A model generated the notes under the pieces. The model worked only from the letters and a program-made list of their open reading frames with translations, did not search any database and had not been told where the DNA came from. From NCBI RefSeq assembly GCF_011602365.1, contig NZ_JAAONZ010000004.1, positions 1-64,000 on the forward strand: a stretch of 64,000 bases of DNA, written 5' to 3'. Source of the stretch: Pseudomaricurvus hydrocarbonicus (GTDB lineage: Bacteria > Pseudomonadota > Gammaproteobacteria > Pseudomonadales > Cellvibrionaceae). The stretch's first letter is position 1. Every line of letters begins with the position of its first letter. Below, in pieces: positions 1-8,668 of this stretch. Position numbers and translations under genes: made by a program.

Positions 1-305
1 TCTTCACTACCATCCTGTCTCGTCTGAACACCTCATAACTCCTCAAAGAGTGCTGCCCCGGCATGCTGACAAATACTGGGGGTAAGGGGGAGTTGTGCCC
101 TGAAAAAGGAAATCGTTCAAATAGTAAACTGAATCAGGGCTTGAAGCTCAAACTGGCCGCTGGCGCGGCCTTGATTGCGACGAAGCTGGGTATTGGTGAA
201 ACATCCGGGTTAGCGGTTGTTTGGCGGTTGTCACAGCAGGCTGCGTGCAGATGAGCGGTCGCGTGTTGGCAGGGGCAGTGTCTGTTCGGGGCCGGACTTG
301 AGCTC
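1..305. other. Non-coding flank, nothing recognised
   Basis: The stretch lies downstream of the minus-strand AraC-type gene. Short open frames exist (a 63-codon plus-strand frame from 63) but lack a ribosome binding site, family resemblance and a sensible neighbour. I see no RNA gene, terminator hairpin with a U tract, or repeat. Confidence 0.4.
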
Positions 306-1328
306 TTATGACAGGGTTTTGCTGCGAGACTGTCGCTCTGAGCGAAATGCGCGGGGGGTTTGACCGGACCATTGCTTGAACGCCCGAGTGAAAGCCCTTG
401 GTTCACTGAAATCCAGCAGGCGCGCCACTTCCGCGATGTTGAGGCTGCGGTTGGCTAGCAGTTTGTTGGCCAGATCACTGCGCAAGTTGTCTTTTATTTG
501 TTGGTAGCTGGTGCCTTCGGCATTCAGCTTGCGTCTCAGGGTTTGTTCGCTGATGTCCAGTTGTTCGGCAATTTCCTGGGATTTGGGCAGCTTTAAGATG
601 GTGTTGGGTCTGGGCTGCAGCATTTGATTGATGCGGGCCGTCAGGCTGGTGTCTTCGCCAGGAATGGTGAGCAGGTCAATGGGGGCTCGACGCAGAAACA
701 CCTGCAGTTCACGCTGGCTTTTCACCAGGGGTTGATTGAGATAATGGCGGTGAAAAACCAGCCGATTTACTTTGCTCTTGAGGTAGGTTGGGCAGCGATA
801 AAGTACCCGGAATTCATTGGCGTCGAGCGGTGTGTAATTGATGTAGGTGCCCAGCAACTTGATGGGTTTGCCAATATACCAGCTGGCAAACCGGTGCCAG
901 ATGACGTGCCAGTATTCAATGTAAAAATGTTCAAAATCCAGCTCCGGCCGTCGAAACACCGTGGTCAGGTAAACGTGGTCTCCTTCATATTCAAGACTCA
1001 TCTGCAATTCGTCAGTGATCTGATTGTAGAAGCGAATGCCTTTTTGAAGCAGTTCCTCCAGGGTTTCGGCGGTGGAGACCCAGTCGGCCATCAGGGCAAA
1101 AGTCCCATGTTTGCAGGGGTGTTCGGTAAACCCCATAAATTCATCGTTCATGGCACGACTGATGTCACCGTACAGCTTGGCCACCAGATCTACGTGAATG
1201 CGTGCTTTGGGATCTTTCAGGGGCTTTTCGGGAATGCGAGCCTGGCGCAACAGGGCCTTGGTGTCTAACCCTTTGGCAGCGGCGCCGCCCAATGCACTTT
1301 TAATGTAATGAACACCGATTGTGGCCAT
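306..1328 (-). CDS. AraC-family transcriptional regulator (arabinose-binding-like N-domain)
   Basis: A 340-residue DNA-binding regulator. Residues about 20-205 look like the 'arabinose-binding domain' found in OruR/ArgR-like AraC proteins of pseudomonads; residues about 235-330 hold the double helix-turn-helix, with the typical second-helix region IAEVARLLDFSEPRAFTRAF and the ending WSGQTPRAFR. Proteins of this subgroup often control catabolism of amino acids, lipids or virulence traits, but the effector cannot be read from sequence. The ATG at 1328 gives the family length. The neighbouring flavodoxin-like gene starts divergently about 185 bp away, so it is a possible but unproven target. Family assignment is secure; function is not. 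Confidence 0.9.
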   Translation of the reverse strand: MATIGVHYIKSALGGAAAKGLDTKALLRQARIPEKPLKDPKARIHVDLVAKLYGDISRAMNDEFMGFTEHPCKHGTFALMADWVSTAETLEELLQKGIRFYNQITDELQMSLEYEGDHVYLTTVFRRPELDFEHFYIEYWHVIWHRFASWYIGKPIKLLGTYINYTPLDANEFRVLYRCPTYLKSKVNRLVFHRHYLNQPLVKSQRELQVFLRRAPIDLLTIPGEDTSLTARINQMLQPRPNTILKLPKSQEIAEQLDISEQTLRRKLNAEGTSYQQIKDNLRSDLANKLLANRSLNIAEVARLLDFSEPRAFTRAFKQWSGQTPRAFRSERQSRSKTLS

Positions 1329-1513
1329 GGAATTGCGTTCTTGTACGACTCGATCGCTTTAGGAGTCCAAAGCTTAACAGAACTTGGCGCCTGAATAACA
1401 GGTTTTGGGGCCTGGCACCGGCCTATTGGGGGGAATCGTTATGGCGAGCGGTGATCATTCCGGCAGGGTGGGCGCCGGTGGCGATGGTGAAGGGCTTTCC
1501 GTACAATTGGATT

Positions 1514-1990
1514 ATGACTACGCCCACCGCTAAAAAACATCTTTTGATTGTCTATCACACCCAGTCTGGCAATACCGGGCAGCTGGCAGAAGCTGTGTGG
1601 CGCGGCGCCTCCCTGGAGTCAGAGTCCGTGGAAACCCGGCTCGTGCGTGCTGCGGACGGCCAGCTGGAGGATTTGTTGTGGTGCGATGCAGTGCTGTTCG
1701 GTACACCGGAAAATTTCGGCTACATGAGCGGGATGCTCAAGGATTTTTTTGATCGCACCTATTACCCGGCAGAGCCCTATGAGTTAAATCGACCCTACGG
1801 GCTGTTCATCTCAGCGGGAAACGATGGCACTGGTGCCGTGCGCGAATGCGATCGGATCTTACTGGGCTATCCGATGAAAAAGGTGCTCGAGCCCCTGATC
1901 GCCCGGGGTGAGATTACTGCCGAGCACCTCGCCAGTGCCGAAGAGCTGGGGCAGACCCTGGCCTGTGGTTTGAGTATGGGTGTGTTTTAA
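1514..1990 (+). CDS. Flavodoxin-like / NAD(P)H-dependent FMN oxidoreductase family protein
   Basis: A 158-residue cytoplasmic flavodoxin-fold protein. The N-terminal LLIVYHTQSGNTGQLAEAV is the FMN phosphate-binding loop directly after the first beta strand. FGTPENFGYMSGMLKDFFDR in the middle matches the second flavin-contacting loop of WrbA-like and flavodoxin-like reductases. The frame is open upstream to 1319, but the ATG at 1514 starts just before the first strand as in the family; an ATG at 1484 is possible. No clear Shine-Dalgarno is seen for either. It probably binds FMN and takes part in electron transfer or quinone/chromate-type reduction; the substrate is unknown. It diverges from the AraC regulator. 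Confidence 0.8.
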   Translation: MTTPTAKKHLLIVYHTQSGNTGQLAEAVWRGASLESESVETRLVRAADGQLEDLLWCDAVLFGTPENFGYMSGMLKDFFDRTYYPAEPYELNRPYGLFISAGNDGTGAVRECDRILLGYPMKKVLEPLIARGEITAEHLASAEELGQTLACGLSMGVF

Positions 1991-2049
1991 CCTGTTATCG
2001 TTCATTATGTGTTGAACGCGTCACGATCAGCCATCAAGGATGAAGGCTT

Positions 2050-4590
2050 GTGAAATTCCCAATTGTTTCTGTTCCGCTCGTTGCGGCGGCAATCTTCCGC
2101 GCCCTGTGCGTCGGTGCCTTTGCTCTGGCTGCCGGTCTTCCCCGGTTGCCGTCCTTAAACCTCTGCGTGCTTGCTGCCGTGTTGATCCTTGTCGCAACGA
2201 CTTGCGTCTGGGGTGGTCTCGCCTCCGATTCCCGGAAGATAGTGTTGATAAAGGTGTGCACTGTTGCGCTGGTGTTTGTTTGGGCCATCAGCTGGGGGCG
2301 CTGGCAACTGGACGGTCGCCTGAAGCCGTCGCTTGAGGGGCAGGATGTCTGGGTGGAGGGGCGGATCGATGGCCTGGTGAGCCGCCAGGAACAGGGAGGT
2401 AATCACCAAAGCCCCGGTCGGGTCGTGCAGCGCTTCACCTTCAAGGTTGACGGTTTTTATGGTCCTGAACATCAGCGCCTGAATCATCGGCTTTCAAGGT
2501 TGCGCTTATCCGTTTACGGCGGGCCTCCTGTCTCAGGGGGGGAGGGCTGGCGTTTTCTGGTTCGCTTAAAGCGACCTCACGGTTTTGCCAACCCCGGGGG
2601 GTTTGACTACGAGCGTTGGCTGCTCAGTCGCTCGATTGCCGCCACGGGTTATGTCCGTCTCGGGAAGGTGGCCGGGGGGATTGGGGCTGTCTCCTCTGCT
2701 GAACTCGCCACTGGGGCGCGTGCCTTCCCCGGGGCGCAAAGGCTGGTGCAGAAGGATTCGCGGTTTCAGCGCTGGCGCTCCGGTTTAAGGCAGCGTCTCA
2801 CCGCATCGTTGGGCGAGGGTCGGTCGTTGGCTGTTTTGCTGGCCTTAACGATGGGCGATCGGTCGCTGTTGGCTGATCAGGATACTCGAGTCATTCAGCA
2901 GATGGGATTGAGTCATTTGCTGGCAATTTCCGGTTTGCACATAGGCCTGGCGGCGGCCTTGGGTTTTTGGATTGGCCGCGGTATTGGCGCCGGGTTGAGC
3001 GTGTGTTGGCCTCTGCGGTTTTACGGACCGCATTGCGCCTGGCTGGGCGCGCTGCTCACCGCTTTTCTGTACGCCTCTCTGGCGGGGTTCTCACTGGCGA
3101 CTCAGCGAGCCGTAGTGGTATTGATGGTGGCGGCGGTCTGGTATTGCTCCTACCGCCGCTACAGCGTCTGGCTGGGGTGGTGGTTGTCGATGATGGTGGT
3201 GTTGATGTTGCACCCACTGTCGATTCTGGAGCCGGGTTTCTGGTTTTCCTTCGTCGCTGTGGCCTTGCTGATGCTGGTGTTGTCACGACCCGTGAACGGA
3301 TTTTCAGCCAAGGTGTGGATGCTGTTGAAAGTCCAGTTCTGTCTGTTTTTGTTTATGGGGGCTCTGCAGCTGTACTGGGGGATGGCCGTGAGCACGGTTG
3401 CCCCGCTGGTCAATATGATCGCGGTGCCCTACGTCAGTGTGCTGATTGTTCCTTTAATATTGCTGTCGTTGTTCTTCAGTGTGTTCTCTGACGGCGTATC
3501 AGGGGCTCTGTGGAAAACGGTTCATGGGTTGATCGATGGTTTTTGGTGGGGGTTGGACCTGACGCAGAGGGTGGCGACTGAGCTGTTGTTCGAGCCCGGT
3601 TATCCATTGCACCCAGGGCTGCTAATGATGGGGGGCTTGGGGTTGCTGCTGGCGATCTTGCCGGCATTCCCCGTCACCCGCCTGCTGGGATTGATGGTGG
3701 TGGTGGCGTTAGTGATGCCGGCAACGAAAGGTGACCCGCACACCGGGGTGACGGTATTGGATGTTGGGCAGGGGTTGTCGGTATTGGCCAGCAGTCAAAA
3801 TAAGCACCTGCTTTACGACACCGGGCCGGGCGACTCTTCAGGCTTTAATGCGGGTGATGCTGTGGTGTTGCCGTTGCTCTATTCACGCGGGATACAAAGG
3901 ATAGATCGGGGCGTGATCAGTCATTGGGATTCGGACCACAGTGGCGGTTTTGAATCTGTCAGGGCACAGGTTGGGGCGAAGCAATGGCTGAGTGGTGAAG
4001 AGCTGCCAGAGGAGGCTGGCGAGTGGGCTCGGTCTTTCAGCTTCTGCAATAAAGACCAGCGCGCTCGTGTCGGGGATTGGCGGGTGTTTGTGATCGCCGC
4101 AGGCTCTGACCGATGGCCGGAAGGAAACAACGCCTCCTGTGTTATCTTGCTGGAGAGCCAGGGGGTCAGAGTGTTGTTGCCCGGAGATGTGGAGGCGCAG
4201 AGGGAGCGGCTGTTACTGTCTCACCCCAGACTTCAGCAGCCGGTGGATGTGTTGCTGGCCGCGCACCATGGCAGCAATACCTCATCGATTCAGCCCTGGA
4301 TTGATCAGTTATCCCCCCAGTGGGTGGTTTTCAGTGCTGGCTATCGCAACCGCTATGGCCACCCGCACCCCAAGGTCGTTGACCGGTATCGTCAAGCCGG
4401 CGCGCGGATTTTAACCACAGCGGATTTGGGGGCTATTGAATTTCGGCTGAGCAGTGACCGCCCCCTGAAACCTTCGCTGTCCGTCCGTCCCTACCGGCTT
4501 CAGAAACGCCGTTACTGGCGCTCTTATAACCATCCGTTTGCAGGGCTGAACAATCAACTTGCGGACCGTCTCAAATTTGAAGTGAATTAG
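2050..4590 (+). CDS. comEC: ComEC/Rec2 DNA internalisation channel
   Basis: An 846-residue inner-membrane protein that carries one strand of transforming DNA into the cytoplasm. Order: hydrophobic N-terminus and a small DUF4131 region (about 1-200), the competence transmembrane domain (about 220-520) with the hallmark LLAISGLHIGL near residue 290, and a C-terminal metallo-beta-lactamase-like domain (about 565-790) with DVGQGLSV, HWDSDHSGG, LLPGDVE and AAHHGSNTSS. The histidine/aspartate set of the nuclease-like domain looks intact. The start is GTG. It precedes exbB-exbD-lpxK as in Pseudomonas. An intact gene suggests at least potential competence; other competence genes lie outside this window. 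Confidence 0.95.
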   Translation: MKFPIVSVPLVAAAIFRALCVGAFALAAGLPRLPSLNLCVLAAVLILVATTCVWGGLASDSRKIVLIKVCTVALVFVWAISWGRWQLDGRLKPSLEGQDVWVEGRIDGLVSRQEQGGNHQSPGRVVQRFTFKVDGFYGPEHQRLNHRLSRLRLSVYGGPPVSGGEGWRFLVRLKRPHGFANPGGFDYERWLLSRSIAATGYVRLGKVAGGIGAVSSAELATGARAFPGAQRLVQKDSRFQRWRSGLRQRLTASLGEGRSLAVLLALTMGDRSLLADQDTRVIQQMGLSHLLAISGLHIGLAAALGFWIGRGIGAGLSVCWPLRFYGPHCAWLGALLTAFLYASLAGFSLATQRAVVVLMVAAVWYCSYRRYSVWLGWWLSMMVVLMLHPLSILEPGFWFSFVAVALLMLVLSRPVNGFSAKVWMLLKVQFCLFLFMGALQLYWGMAVSTVAPLVNMIAVPYVSVLIVPLILLSLFFSVFSDGVSGALWKTVHGLIDGFWWGLDLTQRVATELLFEPGYPLHPGLLMMGGLGLLLAILPAFPVTRLLGLMVVVALVMPATKGDPHTGVTVLDVGQGLSVLASSQNKHLLYDTGPGDSSGFNAGDAVVLPLLYSRGIQRIDRGVISHWDSDHSGGFESVRAQVGAKQWLSGEELPEEAGEWARSFSFCNKDQRARVGDWRVFVIAAGSDRWPEGNNASCVILLESQGVRVLLPGDVEAQRERLLLSHPRLQQPVDVLLAAHHGSNTSSIQPWIDQLSPQWVVFSAGYRNRYGHPHPKVVDRYRQAGARILTTADLGAIEFRLSSDRPLKPSLSVRPYRLQKRRYWRSYNHPFAGLNNQLADRLKFEVN

Positions 4591-4770
4591 GTATCCTATT
4601 GATACCGCTGGTGTTTTTTTGACCGCAATTAGGTTGTAATTCTCTATAGCGGGGAGTTCTAAAGGCTGGCGAGTGTGGTAAAGTCCGTCGCCTATTTGTT
4701 TTGTCGTCACTCCACGGTCAACGGCGCGAGTGACCAGGGTTTTAATAAGAAAGTTTGGGAGCAAGAAGAC

Positions 4771-5397
4771 GTGCTGGAAATTGTATCTGCCGGTGGCTGG
4801 TTAATGTTGCCGATTATATTGTGTTCAATCGCGGTTATAGCCATCAGCATTGAACGCTACTGGACATTGAATGCTCAGAAGATTGCGCCGAAGCAGTTGC
4901 TGGCACAGGTGTGGGGCTGGATTAAAAATAACCAGCTGGACGCGGGCAAGCTCAAAGATCTGAAGCAATCATCAGAGCTGGGACAGATTCTGGCCGCTGG
5001 CCTGAGTAATTCCCGCCACGGACGGGATGTGATGAAGGACAGTATTGAAGAGGCGGCCAGTAAAGTGGTGCACGACCTGGAACGTTATCTGGGGGCGCTG
5101 GGCACCATCGCTGCCGTGGCGCCTCTGTTAGGCTTATTGGGTACCGTACTGGGGATGATTAAAGTCTTTACCGCCATCATGATGCAGGGAACCGGTAACG
5201 CCGGGGTGCTGGCCGGAGGGATTTCCGAGGCGCTGGTGACGACGGCCGCGGGGCTGTGCGTGGCTATCCCGGCAATGATTGTTCACCGCTTTTTTAGCCG
5301 TAAAGTGGATGGCCTGGTGGTCACCATGGAGCAGGAAGCGGTTAAGCTGGTGGACGCTTTGCACAGCGAACGCCGGGTCGATGTGAAGTCTTCCTGA
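4771..5397 (+). CDS. exbB: ExbB/TolQ/MotA-family proton channel subunit
   Basis: A 208-residue inner-membrane protein of the proton-driven ExbB family. It has an N-terminal membrane segment (about 5-28), a cytoplasmic loop, and two further segments including VAPLLGLLGTVLGMIKVF and the LVTTAAGLCVAIPAMI helix that form the channel with ExbD. The GTG at 4771 is chosen because GGGAG lies about 10 nt upstream and the protein then starts where ExbB proteins do; the frame runs open to a GTG at 4675, which would add 32 unlikely residues. exbD follows after 10 nt. Next to comEC and lpxK this is the second-type ExbBD of pseudomonads rather than the tonB-linked or tol-pal copy. The energised partner is unknown. 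Confidence 0.9.
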   Translation: MLEIVSAGGWLMLPIILCSIAVIAISIERYWTLNAQKIAPKQLLAQVWGWIKNNQLDAGKLKDLKQSSELGQILAAGLSNSRHGRDVMKDSIEEAASKVVHDLERYLGALGTIAAVAPLLGLLGTVLGMIKVFTAIMMQGTGNAGVLAGGISEALVTTAAGLCVAIPAMIVHRFFSRKVDGLVVTMEQEAVKLVDALHSERRVDVKSS

Positions 5398-5407
5398 GGG
5401 TGCCAGT

Positions 5408-5833
5408 GTGAAGTTTAAGCGTCAGCATCAAACGGAAGACTCCGTCAATCTAACGCCATTGATTGATGTGGTGTTCCTGCTGCTCATTTTTTTCATGGTT
5501 TCAACGACGTTCACCAAGGAAACTCATCTCACGGTAGACCTGCCAGAGGCCAGCGGACAGCCAGCGGTTGAGAATCAGCAGAATCTCGATGTTCTCATCT
5601 CCGCCGATGGCAGTTACTCGGTGAACGGTCAGTCGCTGATTAACCAGAAAACAGAAACCTTGAAAGCCGCCATCCAAAAAATCTCGGAGGGTGATTATAC
5701 CAAGCCGATGACCATTACCGCCGACGCCAAGGCCACGCATCAGGCCGTGGTTACCGCGATGGACGTCGCCGGGCAGCTGGGCTTCGTTCACCTGAGCATT
5801 ACCACTCGCAAACCTGCGGAAGACGGAGCTTAA
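5408..5833 (+). CDS. exbD: ExbD/TolR-family biopolymer transport protein
   Basis: A 141-residue protein with one transmembrane helix (about 18-40) and a periplasmic domain. Asp20 in NLTPLIDVVFLLLIFF is the conserved protonatable residue that couples proton flow to movement of the partner. The start is GTG at 5408, 10 nt after exbB, so the pair is co-translated. The stop is 3 nt before lpxK, so the operon continues into lipid A synthesis. This linkage is typical of pseudomonad-like genomes; whether ExbBD here serves lipid transport or an unnamed TonB-like partner cannot be told. Confidence 0.92.
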   Translation: MKFKRQHQTEDSVNLTPLIDVVFLLLIFFMVSTTFTKETHLTVDLPEASGQPAVENQQNLDVLISADGSYSVNGQSLINQKTETLKAAIQKISEGDYTKPMTITADAKATHQAVVTAMDVAGQLGFVHLSITTRKPAEDGA

Positions 5834-5836
5834 GCG

Positions 5837-6928
5837 ATGTCTTCCCCTCGGGATGGCGGTTCTGCAAACAGCGGCTCCCTTCCTCGCCCCAGAGGGCAAT
5901 CGTCCTCTGGGCAGGAATTCTGGCTGAATGCCTGGTATGAAGGGCGCTGGTGGCTATGGTTGTTGTGGCCATTGAGCCTGATCCTGCAAGGCATTGCCGG
6001 CTGGCGTCGCACAAGATTGATGCGTCACGCCCAGACTCTGCCGGCCCCTGTGTTGGTGGTGGGCAACATCACCTTGGGGGGGACCGGTAAAACTCCCGTT
6101 ATCATCACCTTGGTTCGTTACCTTCGCTCTTTGGGGCTCAACCCGGGTGTGATCAGTCGCGGCTACGGTGGTCATGCGCCATATTTCCCCTACTTGGTGA
6201 CCCCGCAATCCCCGGTTGACGAAAGCGGCGATGAACCGTTGCTTATCGCATTGGAAACCGGCTGTCCGGTCATGGTCGGGGCCAATCGGGTGCAGTCGGT
6301 TGAAACTCTGGCGGCCCGGCATCACTGTGACATCATCCTGAGCGATGACGGGATGCAGCATTACAAGCTTGCAAGGGATTGGGAGCTCTGCCTGCTCGAT
6401 GGGCAACGTCTGTTGGGAAATGGGCTGTGTTTACCTGCCGGCCCCTTGCGCGAGGCTCCCGGGCGTCTGCGGGAAGTCGACTGTGTCATACTTAACGGCG
6501 GCACGGATAAGCCTGATTTGCCGGTTGATGTGGAAGCGTTGCGCATGTCACTCATTCCTAAATACTGGTGCAATGTGTTGACGGGGGAGCGGGTTGGGCT
6601 GGATCAACTGCCTTTTCTTGCGCTGCCGGGCGTTCATGCCGTCACGGGTATTGGCAATCCGGAACGCTTTTTTACGACCCTCAGAGAGTTGGGGATTGCG
6701 GTGGAGGGGCAGGCGTTTCCCGACCACTACGCTTTCTCGGAAGCTGACTTGGCGCATATAGGCACAAAACCACTTTTGATGACAGCCAAAGACGCGGTAA
6801 AATGCCGTAACTTTGCCAAACCAGACTGGTGGTACCTGTCGGTAGAGGCTGAACTGCCGCAGGCTTTTTACACCCAATTGCATGCGTTTTTGTCAGTCAC
6901 CGGGTTGAGCATAAGCGTGGCTGACTGA
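5837..6928 (+). CDS. lpxK: Tetraacyldisaccharide 4'-kinase
   Basis: A 363-residue, inner-membrane-associated kinase that phosphorylates the 4' position of the lipid A disaccharide to give lipid IVA. An N-terminal hydrophobic helix (WWLWLLWPLSLILQGIAG, about 34-52) anchors it. The P-loop is GNITLGGTGKTP near residues 75-86, followed by SRGYGG and the DDGMQHYKL segment typical of LpxK. Length is slightly above the usual 325-345. The ATG at 5837 has GGAGC inside the exbD stop region about 8 nt upstream. It is the third gene of the exbB-exbD-lpxK operon and precedes kdsB, another lipopolysaccharide gene. Confidence 0.96.
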   Translation: MSSPRDGGSANSGSLPRPRGQSSSGQEFWLNAWYEGRWWLWLLWPLSLILQGIAGWRRTRLMRHAQTLPAPVLVVGNITLGGTGKTPVIITLVRYLRSLGLNPGVISRGYGGHAPYFPYLVTPQSPVDESGDEPLLIALETGCPVMVGANRVQSVETLAARHHCDIILSDDGMQHYKLARDWELCLLDGQRLLGNGLCLPAGPLREAPGRLREVDCVILNGGTDKPDLPVDVEALRMSLIPKYWCNVLTGERVGLDQLPFLALPGVHAVTGIGNPERFFTTLRELGIAVEGQAFPDHYAFSEADLAHIGTKPLLMTAKDAVKCRNFAKPDWWYLSVEAELPQAFYTQLHAFLSVTGLSISVAD

Positions 6929-7196
6929 CCTGTGGTGCAGTCAGGCAGCAGGTAGAACTTTGCTGATACGGGACGTGCTGTTTTTCAATATGCCTTTTTC
7001 TGGCGAACTATTCCAAACGACAAGCTTTAGCCGTTAGTGCCAACTCAGCAGCGACACGAGCCGTGTTGTTTTCAGCGATCTGTTTTGTGCCGGCCGCAGG
7101 TGGCGTTTGGTTTTCTGTCCCGAAGTGTCGGCCAGCAATTTTTAAGACACATGTTTTAACGAACACCTCTCCACGTATATTGACAGAGAAGAGTTT
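6929..7196. other. lpxK-kdsB spacer, usual Trm112-like gene absent
   Basis: In many gammaproteobacteria a small Trm112-like (YcaR) gene of about 60 codons lies between lpxK and kdsB. No frame here encodes its CPxC motif. A 7-bp hairpin (CTGACTG at 6921-6927 with CAGTCAG at 6938-6944) overlaps the lpxK stop but has no U tract. kdsB therefore probably has its own promoter in this spacer, although I cannot pick a convincing one. Confidence 0.5.
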
Positions 7197-7961
7197 ATGA
7201 AGTTTACGGTTGTGATTCCGGCGCGTTACGCCTCTACAAGACTACCGGCCAAGCCACTCAAAGAGATTGCCGGGAAGCCAATGGTTCAGTGGGTCTACGA
7301 ACAGGCCTGCTGCAGTAAAGCCCATCAGGTGGTGGTGGCAACAGACGATAGCCGCATTGAAGCCGCCGTACGGGCCTTTGGTGGGCAGGTCTGTATGACC
7401 TCGGAGCAACACGAGTCTGGCACCGACCGGTTACAGGAGGTTGCTGAAAAGTTGCAGCTGGCAGCGGACGATATTGTGGTGAACGTTCAGGGGGATGAGC
7501 CGTTGATTCCCCCGGCGGTGATCAATCAGGTGGCACTCAATCTGGCCAGTGTCAAAGACGCCAGCGTGGCAACATTGTGTGAACCGATTCGCTCAAAAGA
7601 GGATCTGCTTAACCCCAATGTGGTCAAGGTGGTTGCCGATAGCGCCGGTCTCGCACTCAATTTTAGTCGCGCCCCGATGCCTTGGCCAAGAGATCATTTC
7701 GCCGCAGGTCCGGATGCGGTTGCCGGGCTGCCGGACAGTGATTTGTTTCAGCGTCACATTGGTATCTATGCTTACCGTGTGAGTCTGTTGAATCAGTTTG
7801 TCCAATGGCCGATGGCTGCTCTGGAGGCTATGGAATGCCTCGAGCAGCTGCGGGTGTTGTGGAATGGCCACCGCATCCATGTTCAGGCGTCTGTCGAGCC
7901 GGTTCCTGGCGGGGTAGATACCGAGGCTGATCTGGAGCGGGTAAGGCGGCTATTGTCGTAG
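7197..7961 (+). CDS. kdsB: 3-deoxy-manno-octulosonate cytidylyltransferase
   Basis: A 254-residue cytoplasmic enzyme that makes CMP-KDO from CTP and KDO for the lipopolysaccharide inner core. The nucleotide-binding N-terminus [14 protein letters not shown] (about 9-22), TDDSRI near residue 48, SGTDR and VNVQGDEPL (about 95-103) are all present. Length is normal (E. coli about 248). The ATG at 7197 follows a GAGAAGAG purine run. It lies between lpxK and a phosphatase-murB pair. Confidence 0.97.
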   Translation: MKFTVVIPARYASTRLPAKPLKEIAGKPMVQWVYEQACCSKAHQVVVATDDSRIEAAVRAFGGQVCMTSEQHESGTDRLQEVAEKLQLAADDIVVNVQGDEPLIPPAVINQVALNLASVKDASVATLCEPIRSKEDLLNPNVVKVVADSAGLALNFSRAPMPWPRDHFAAGPDAVAGLPDSDLFQRHIGIYAYRVSLLNQFVQWPMAALEAMECLEQLRVLWNGHRIHVQASVEPVPGGVDTEADLERVRRLLS

Positions 7962-8050
7962 AGACGATGGTCTTAGAGGCGGTGGTCGAACAAACGGCTG
8001 TTGTGGAAACGGGTGTTGCAGAAACGGGTGTTGCACTCAAGCTTGTTGTA
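7961..8050 (+). repeat. 15-bp degenerate tandem repeat after kdsB
   Basis: Six consecutive 15-bp units run from 7961 to 8050, beginning in the last base of the kdsB stop. Two units (8006-8020 and 8021-8035) are identical, GAAACGGGTGTTGCA; the others drift from this consensus. In the plus frame from the ATG at 7967 the repeat encodes a 34-codon frame with ETGVA pentads ending at 8071; there is no clear ribosome binding site, so a peptide is doubtful. Confidence 0.75.
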
Positions 8051-8158
8051 AACCACGCTTGCCTGCAGTGAAACGCGAGCTGGGGCTGAGCGTTGAGAGA
8101 GATCCGGGCTATGCCCAGCCGGTGGCTCAACAGGAGAGGTGACCAAACGGAGGTAGCT

Positions 8159-8668
8159 GTGGCCGAGAAAGTAAAAGTGTTATTCGTGTGTTTGGGCAAT
8201 ATTTGCCGTTCACCCACCGCTCATGGTGTGTTTGCCGGTTTGGTGAAATCACAGGGGCTGGAGAAACAAATTTTGGTCAATTCAGCGGGAACCAGCGGTT
8301 GGCATATCGGGCAGCGGCCGGACGCTCGTTCTGTTGCTGCTGCCCGGGAGCGCGGAATCGATTTGTCGCGGCTGCGCGGCAGCCAGGTCAAACTGAAAGA
8401 TTTTCAGGTGTACGATTATATTTTGGCGATGGACAAGAAAAACCTGGCCGATCTCAAAGCCCTTGCCCCGGATGACTTTGACGGCTGTCTGGAGCTGCTG
8501 TTGAATTTTGACCCGTTGGCGGGCCTGAATGAGGTGCCGGATCCTTATTACGGGGCACGAGATGGCTTCGAGCGCGTCATTGCTATGATCGAGTCCGCAT
8601 CGTCTGCTTTGCTGGAGCATATTCAAACCCGTGATCTTGGGTATGACCAGAGTCAGGGGTCACGTTGA
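8159..8668 (+). CDS. Low molecular weight protein-tyrosine phosphatase
   Basis: A 169-residue cytoplasmic phosphatase. The P-loop is CLGNICRS with nucleophile Cys11 and Arg17, and the general-acid loop is VPDPYYG near residue 127. The GTG at 8159 is chosen because GGAGG sits at 8149-8153, 5 nt upstream; the longer frame from 8093 would place 22 atypical residues before the first strand. The family removes phosphate from bacterial tyrosine kinases or arginine; here no kinase is adjacent. The stop overlaps the murB start codon, which fixes it in an operon with murB as in Pseudomonas. Confidence 0.93.
   Translation: MAEKVKVLFVCLGNICRSPTAHGVFAGLVKSQGLEKQILVNSAGTSGWHIGQRPDARSVAAARERGIDLSRLRGSQVKLKDFQVYDYILAMDKKNLADLKALAPDDFDGCLELLLNFDPLAGLNEVPDPYYGARDGFERVIAMIESASSALLEHIQTRDLGYDQSQGSR

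Noticed and set aside
624-1268. A 214-codon plus-strand frame inside the AraC-type gene
   Set aside because: Antisense shadow of a well-supported gene, with no family features of its own.
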